NCBI GenBank assembly: GCA_028622995.1
Contig: JAJQJQ010000035.1
Span: 2,480,001 to 2,544,000, forward strand
Length of the DNA stretch: 64,000 nucleotides
Direction of reading: 5' to 3'
From: Panagrolaimus kolymaensis
Lineage: Eukaryota > Nematoda > Chromadorea > Rhabditida > Panagrolaimidae
Shown here: positions 60,565 to 64,000 of the stretch, piece after piece
How the letters are laid out: every line of letters begins with the position of its first letter
Position numbering within the stretch: the stretch's first letter is position 1
Translations under genes and position numbers: made by a program
The notes under the pieces: generated by a model
Seen by the model: only the letters and a program-made list of their open reading frames with translations
Told to the model about the DNA's origin: nothing
Database searches by the model: none

Positions 60565-61678
60565 TTATTTTTTACCTAAGAAACCACTTAAAAATACGCC
60601 ACCATTTCCACCACTTCCACTTCCACCGCCTAAAAGACCACCAAGAAGGCCACCGCCATTATCGCCACTGCCACCTAATACTCCACCTAAGATGCCGCCA
60701 TTACTGCCACCTAATAATCCACCCAAAAGTCCATCATTTCCCAAAATGCTTGATAATAAACCTTCAGGGCTTAAAAGGCCATTCAATAAATCAGTTCCAA
60801 GAAGGCCACCAGTAAGAATATTTAAAAGTTTTTTTAACGGTTTCAACAATTCCAGTTAAACCATTTCCAAGTAAACCGTTGAGGATGCTATAAACTTGGA
60901 GGAGACCTTTAAGATTGAGATTATTAAGATTGAGGAGGCTTCCAAGATCTTTTAAAAGTTGGTCAAGGAGTTTTTGAATATTGGTTAGAAGATTAGAAAC
61001 TAAATTTCCAATAGTTTTATCTTGATCAAGTAATGTCAATGCATCATTATTGATGATATCCTTAAAAAATAATTATTTTATAATTATATTTGTCTAATTT
61101 TTCTTTTATTAAACTTACAGCAAGTTGTTTAACAAAATCTCCAAGTTCAGGTGAAAGGTTATTAGCAATTTTTTGTACACTATCAAGGGTTGATCCAAAT
61201 TTGCCTTGAACATCTTCCTTAATGGAATTATATAAATTTGTAAGGTTGACATCTTTTTTCCGGAAACTCAACCATCAATTTCTTGTAAAATTTCAGAATG
61301 GATCAAATTTTCATTTGCAAGTAATTTAGATAATTCATCCAACTGAATTTGTGATAAACCGGGAAGTAATTGTTCAAGAATGTTTATGACTTGATCGAGA
61401 AGTACACGAACCACTCGTACAACATCTCCAACAAGTCCATCCAAACCAGCATTAAGGGGCAAAACTTTAAGAATGGATAAAATTCCATCTGGACCTCCTA
61501 ATAAACCATCTAATCCACCAGCAAGTCCAGCTGAACCAGATGTATCGGAAGGTAATGAAGGAACAGTTACTCCACCGCCGCCACCAAGAAGACCTCCAAG
61601 TAAATTATCGGTAGGTGCTGCAGAGGAGAATGCACTCACAGATAGTAGCACAATAATAAGCGATGCTTTGTTAAACAT
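60565..61678 (-). CDS. secreted Gly/Leu-rich protein with two frame breaks
   Basis: Two exons, 61678-61119 and 61060-60565, about 351 residues if both breaks are bridged. The ATG at 61678 starts a signal peptide (about 1-24, ending SSAAPTDN). The protein is rich in GGLLGG repeats at both ends, around amphipathic Leu-rich helices (VLLDQVINILEQLLPG, LLTNIQKLLDQLLKDL). One base seems missing near 61270-61272, and one A too many occurs in the seven-T run 60829-60835 (plus strand). The shifts cancel, and the codon pattern is protein-like on each side. The start was moved from an upstream TTG. Function unknown; a matrix or surface-lining protein is a guess. TATA box at 61729. Confidence 0.75.
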
Positions 61679-61728
61679 ATTTGGATTCAATCAAATAAAT
61701 GATATGAATTTTAAAAAAATTGATGCCA

Positions 61729-61736
61729 CTTTTATA
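61729..61736 (-). promoter_or_regulatory. TATA box of Gly/Leu-rich secreted protein gene
   Basis: On the minus strand this reads TATAAAAG, about 50 nt upstream of the ATG at 61678. Confidence 0.5.
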
Positions 61737-62123
61737 TTAGCTTTTTTGGTGATTGAACACCATATTTTTGATCAAAAAATAATCAGCCATTGTTTTTTTT
61801 TAAACAAAACAAAAAACATTGCATAAATTAATGTTTTAATAAAAAAACATTTCAAAGTTGTTGCAAAACAAAAAAAAAAATATGGGATTAAAATTTAAAA
61901 AATTCTAGTCGGTCAAATAAGTTTTTTTCAAAACAGCTTTTTATGAAAAGTTTTCTCAAACATTTTATTTTCATTAAATTTTTATCTTTTTTCAAACATT
62001 AATTTTTGTCTGAAAAAAATGCACTTTTTTGTGTCGTCACTTTTTTTTGTTTGCATTCATTTTTTCCTTTCATTTTTGGTGTTCATCATTTGGTATATGA
62101 GCAACACAAAAAGAGAGTTGTTC
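61737..62123. other. intergenic, AT-rich
   Basis: Spacer between the Gly/Leu-rich gene and the 5S gene; no supported feature. Confidence 0.5.
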
Positions 62124-62242
62124 GCTTGGGGTCATACCGCAGTGAAAGCACGCCATCCCGTCCGATCTGGCAAGTTAAGCACTGCTGGGCTCGATTAGTA
62201 CTTGGATGGGAGACCTCCTGGGAATCTCGAGTGCTCCAAGCT
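62124..62242 (+). rRNA. 5S ribosomal RNA
   Basis: About 119 nt, the eukaryotic 5S length. The core ACGCCATCCCGTCCGATCTG, the A-box AAGTTAAGCA, TTAGTACTTGGATGGGAGACC and CCTGGGAATC are all intact. The 5' end GCTTGGGG pairs with the 3' CTCCAAGC to form helix I. A T run follows directly as terminator. Transcribed by RNA polymerase III from its internal promoter (A box, intermediate element, C box). It is a lone copy here, with no tandem repeat and no spliced-leader gene nearby. Confidence 0.95.
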
Positions 62243-62247
62243 TTTTT
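62242..62247 (+). terminator. Pol III terminator of 5S rRNA
   Basis: Six T residues immediately after helix I of the 5S gene. Confidence 0.8.
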
Positions 62248-63074
62248 CATTTTTTTTTCATCTTCCAAAATCCAAATAATTACTTCTGTAATTGAAATCA
62301 ATAATTATTTTTTGATTTATAATATTTTTTTTTACTTTTTTAGAGCAAAACTTTCCAAAATTTATTTATTTTTCTTTTCCAAAGCCACTTTTTTAAAAAG
62401 AGCTGGAATTTTATGATTACCTTAAGTTTTGTAGGGTAATTAACCAATGATTAATCCTTCGATTTTCATATTTATTTTTCCATAACAAATAAAGAAAGGC
62501 CGAGTTTCATATTTATTTATTGTTCACTATTTTCGTTAATTAGAGAGTCATAGAAAAAAAAAGATAAATATAATAAATAAATAAATGGAGTTAGAGAAAT
62601 TGCGTCGTCGTCGCCAAAAAATGCCTTATAAAACTTAAATATGAAAAGTATTTGTTAATAGCAATTTTATCACAAAGTCATCGGAGCTCTAATTATTTTA
62701 AAATCAATGGAAATTAGTGAAAGCATGATGGTGATTTTTTGAGAATATTTAACGACTTTTTATTTTTCAATGACACTTTAAAAAACTTTACATATTTTTC
62801 ATTGAACAAAGAATTTAAAAAATAAAAATAGAAATGGATTAAAAATTAAAAATTATGCGAAACTAAGGAACAATATAAACAGAAAACCCTTCTAAAAATA
62901 TAATAATTTTTTTAGGAATAAAAATTAATTAAAGCACCAACAAAATTCATGTAAAAGCAAGTAAAGAAAATTAAAAAAAATACTAAATTTTAAAAGTATC
63001 AAATTTTTGAGGCTGATTATAAAAAAGTATTTACATTTTGAAAAAAAAACTCAAAGAAGTGAAGAAAAATTTAA
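62248..63074. other. intergenic, AT-rich
   Basis: No coding or RNA feature seen between the 5S gene and the helicase 3' end. Confidence 0.5.
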
Positions 63075-64000
63075 TTAAAAATTTCTAGGTATTTTAAACC
63101 ATGTATTTGAGGAACTGCCGCCGCCGCTTCCATTCCATCTTCGTTTTTTTGGATCGCTTGATTGAAGAACTCGCAAATATTCGGGAACAAGAGGTTCTGT
63201 TATGTAATTTCCATTTGCTTTTATTTTGGAAATCAAGCTTTTCCAATATACATTATTTTCGAGCAATTCTTCACTGCCAATAATGAAGGTAGCTTTTGAT
63301 GCTCGAGAAATAGCAGTAAGAAGACGTTGTTTGTCCATTACAAAATGGAAGTAATCTAAAAAAAGTTAAATTAAAAATTTTTATATTCAGCTTATTTGTT
63401 CAATATAAAACAATGTAAGTAATAATTTTGTCTTTAGTGAAAATTTTCATTTTTTTAGGTATTTTAGATTTTCCCTTAGAGGCTAGACTCAAAAATCATT
63501 TTTATAAAAAAATAAAAACTTTCTTTTTCGAATATTATTTCAAATTAGTTTTTTCACTATTTTTCCTAATTTATGTTTTTTTATTTTAAAAAATAAAGTT
63601 CTCAAAAAAAAAAGGCAACTCACTAATATCTTCACCCAATTCAATTGAATCCATAGGTAATCGCTGGAAATACCATTGACCATCGCGTGAAATTCTTTCA
63701 TATTTTCTTGGATATGAATCTTTATCCAATGTTTTAGTTGTTATCACAATTGCCACATCTGTGTTCCTTCCAGAATAAGCATCTACGGAAGAAACTTCAA
63801 CATTTCTATTCAATTTTCGAATTCGAAGTTCAGAAATGATATCATCTTTTTGACCTTTATAATAACAAAGGATAGTAATTTTCATGAAAATTCTTTCAGC
63901 TCGAATTTTGCTAATAATTTCAATCAATCGCCAAGTATGACTTTTATTATTTTGAGTTGTAGGGTGAACATGGAGGCTTTCGCCATCCTGATCAAAAAAC
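63075..64000 (-). CDS. SF1 helicase, UPF1-like, C-terminal part
   Basis: Partial: the gene continues past the window edge. Visible exons are 64000-63624 and 63355-63075, joined in phase across a 268-nt intron. The first exon contains the RecA2 region with HTWRLIEIISKI, ITILCYYKGQ (motif IV-like) and VSSVDAYSGRNTDVAIVITT (motif V, usually VDxFQGxExDxVI). The second begins MDKQRLLTAISRASKATFIIGS (motif VI, usual form NVAxTRAk). It ends in a short Gly/Ser tail after KKRRWN. Family members (UPF1, NFX1/ZNFX1-type, SETX) unwind RNA or RNA-DNA in decay and small-RNA pathways; which one this is cannot be told. Replacement of the motif V Gln by Ser and the motif VI sequence AISRAS are unusual. Confidence 0.82.

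Overview
The window reads as nuclear DNA of a nematode. It is very AT-rich, with long runs of T and A. Its introns are mostly 45-60 nt with GT-AG ends and a TTTTAG/TTTCAG acceptor. Several families are ones expanded in or typical of nematodes: an ABF-type CS-alpha-beta defensin, thaumatin-like, CAP/SCP, MATH-BTB, CHK (DUF1679-like) kinase and F-box-like proteins. I cannot name the species; a free-living clade IV worm is a guess.

Layout. 1.2-5.6 kb holds a tandem pseudokinase-kinase gene and a HAT-repeat/F-box-like gene. A thaumatin-like gene with one frameshift sits at 6.2-6.9 kb. From 6.9 to 33.8 kb there is almost no host coding sequence, only AT-rich DNA plus DNA transposons: a 628-bp hAT-like MITE at 16.0 kb, an apparently intact 4,010-bp hAT element with 454-bp terminal inverted repeats at 23.8-27.8 kb, and a 289-bp GC-rich hAT-like MITE at 30.5 kb. 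mef-2 (plus strand, 33.8-38.1 kb) follows. Minus-strand genes come next: the PIAS-type SUMO ligase gei-17 (40.5-43.4 kb), complex I subunit nduf-7 (44.1-45.2 kb) and a two-exon defensin (46.3-46.7 kb) beside a 192-bp palindrome flanked by TTAA.

On the plus strand from 47.8 kb are a CAP protein, an MFS/SLC17-like transporter, a second F-box-like gene and a MATH-BTB gene. The MATH-BTB gene carries an internal stop and a 346-bp G-rich hAT-like MITE inserted exactly at a splice donor. A CHK-type kinase and a four-helix membrane protein follow. A 505-bp palindromic element with 9-bp target duplications (MULE-like) precedes the membrane protein. The end of the window has a minus-strand secreted Gly/Leu-rich protein (two frameshifts), a single 5S rRNA gene and the 3' end of a UPF1-like SF1 helicase.

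Together the window mixes conserved housekeeping and regulatory genes (mef-2, gei-17, nduf-7, 5S) with fast-evolving secreted, defence and ubiquitin-adaptor families. It is also loaded with small TIR elements whose ends and target duplications can be read exactly. The strongest finds are the long-TIR hAT element, the MITE that duplicated and kept a splice donor, and the pseudokinase-kinase fusion. Exon structures were deduced by eye from frame continuity and GT-AG signals. Where a 5' end or intron is unresolved the entry says so.
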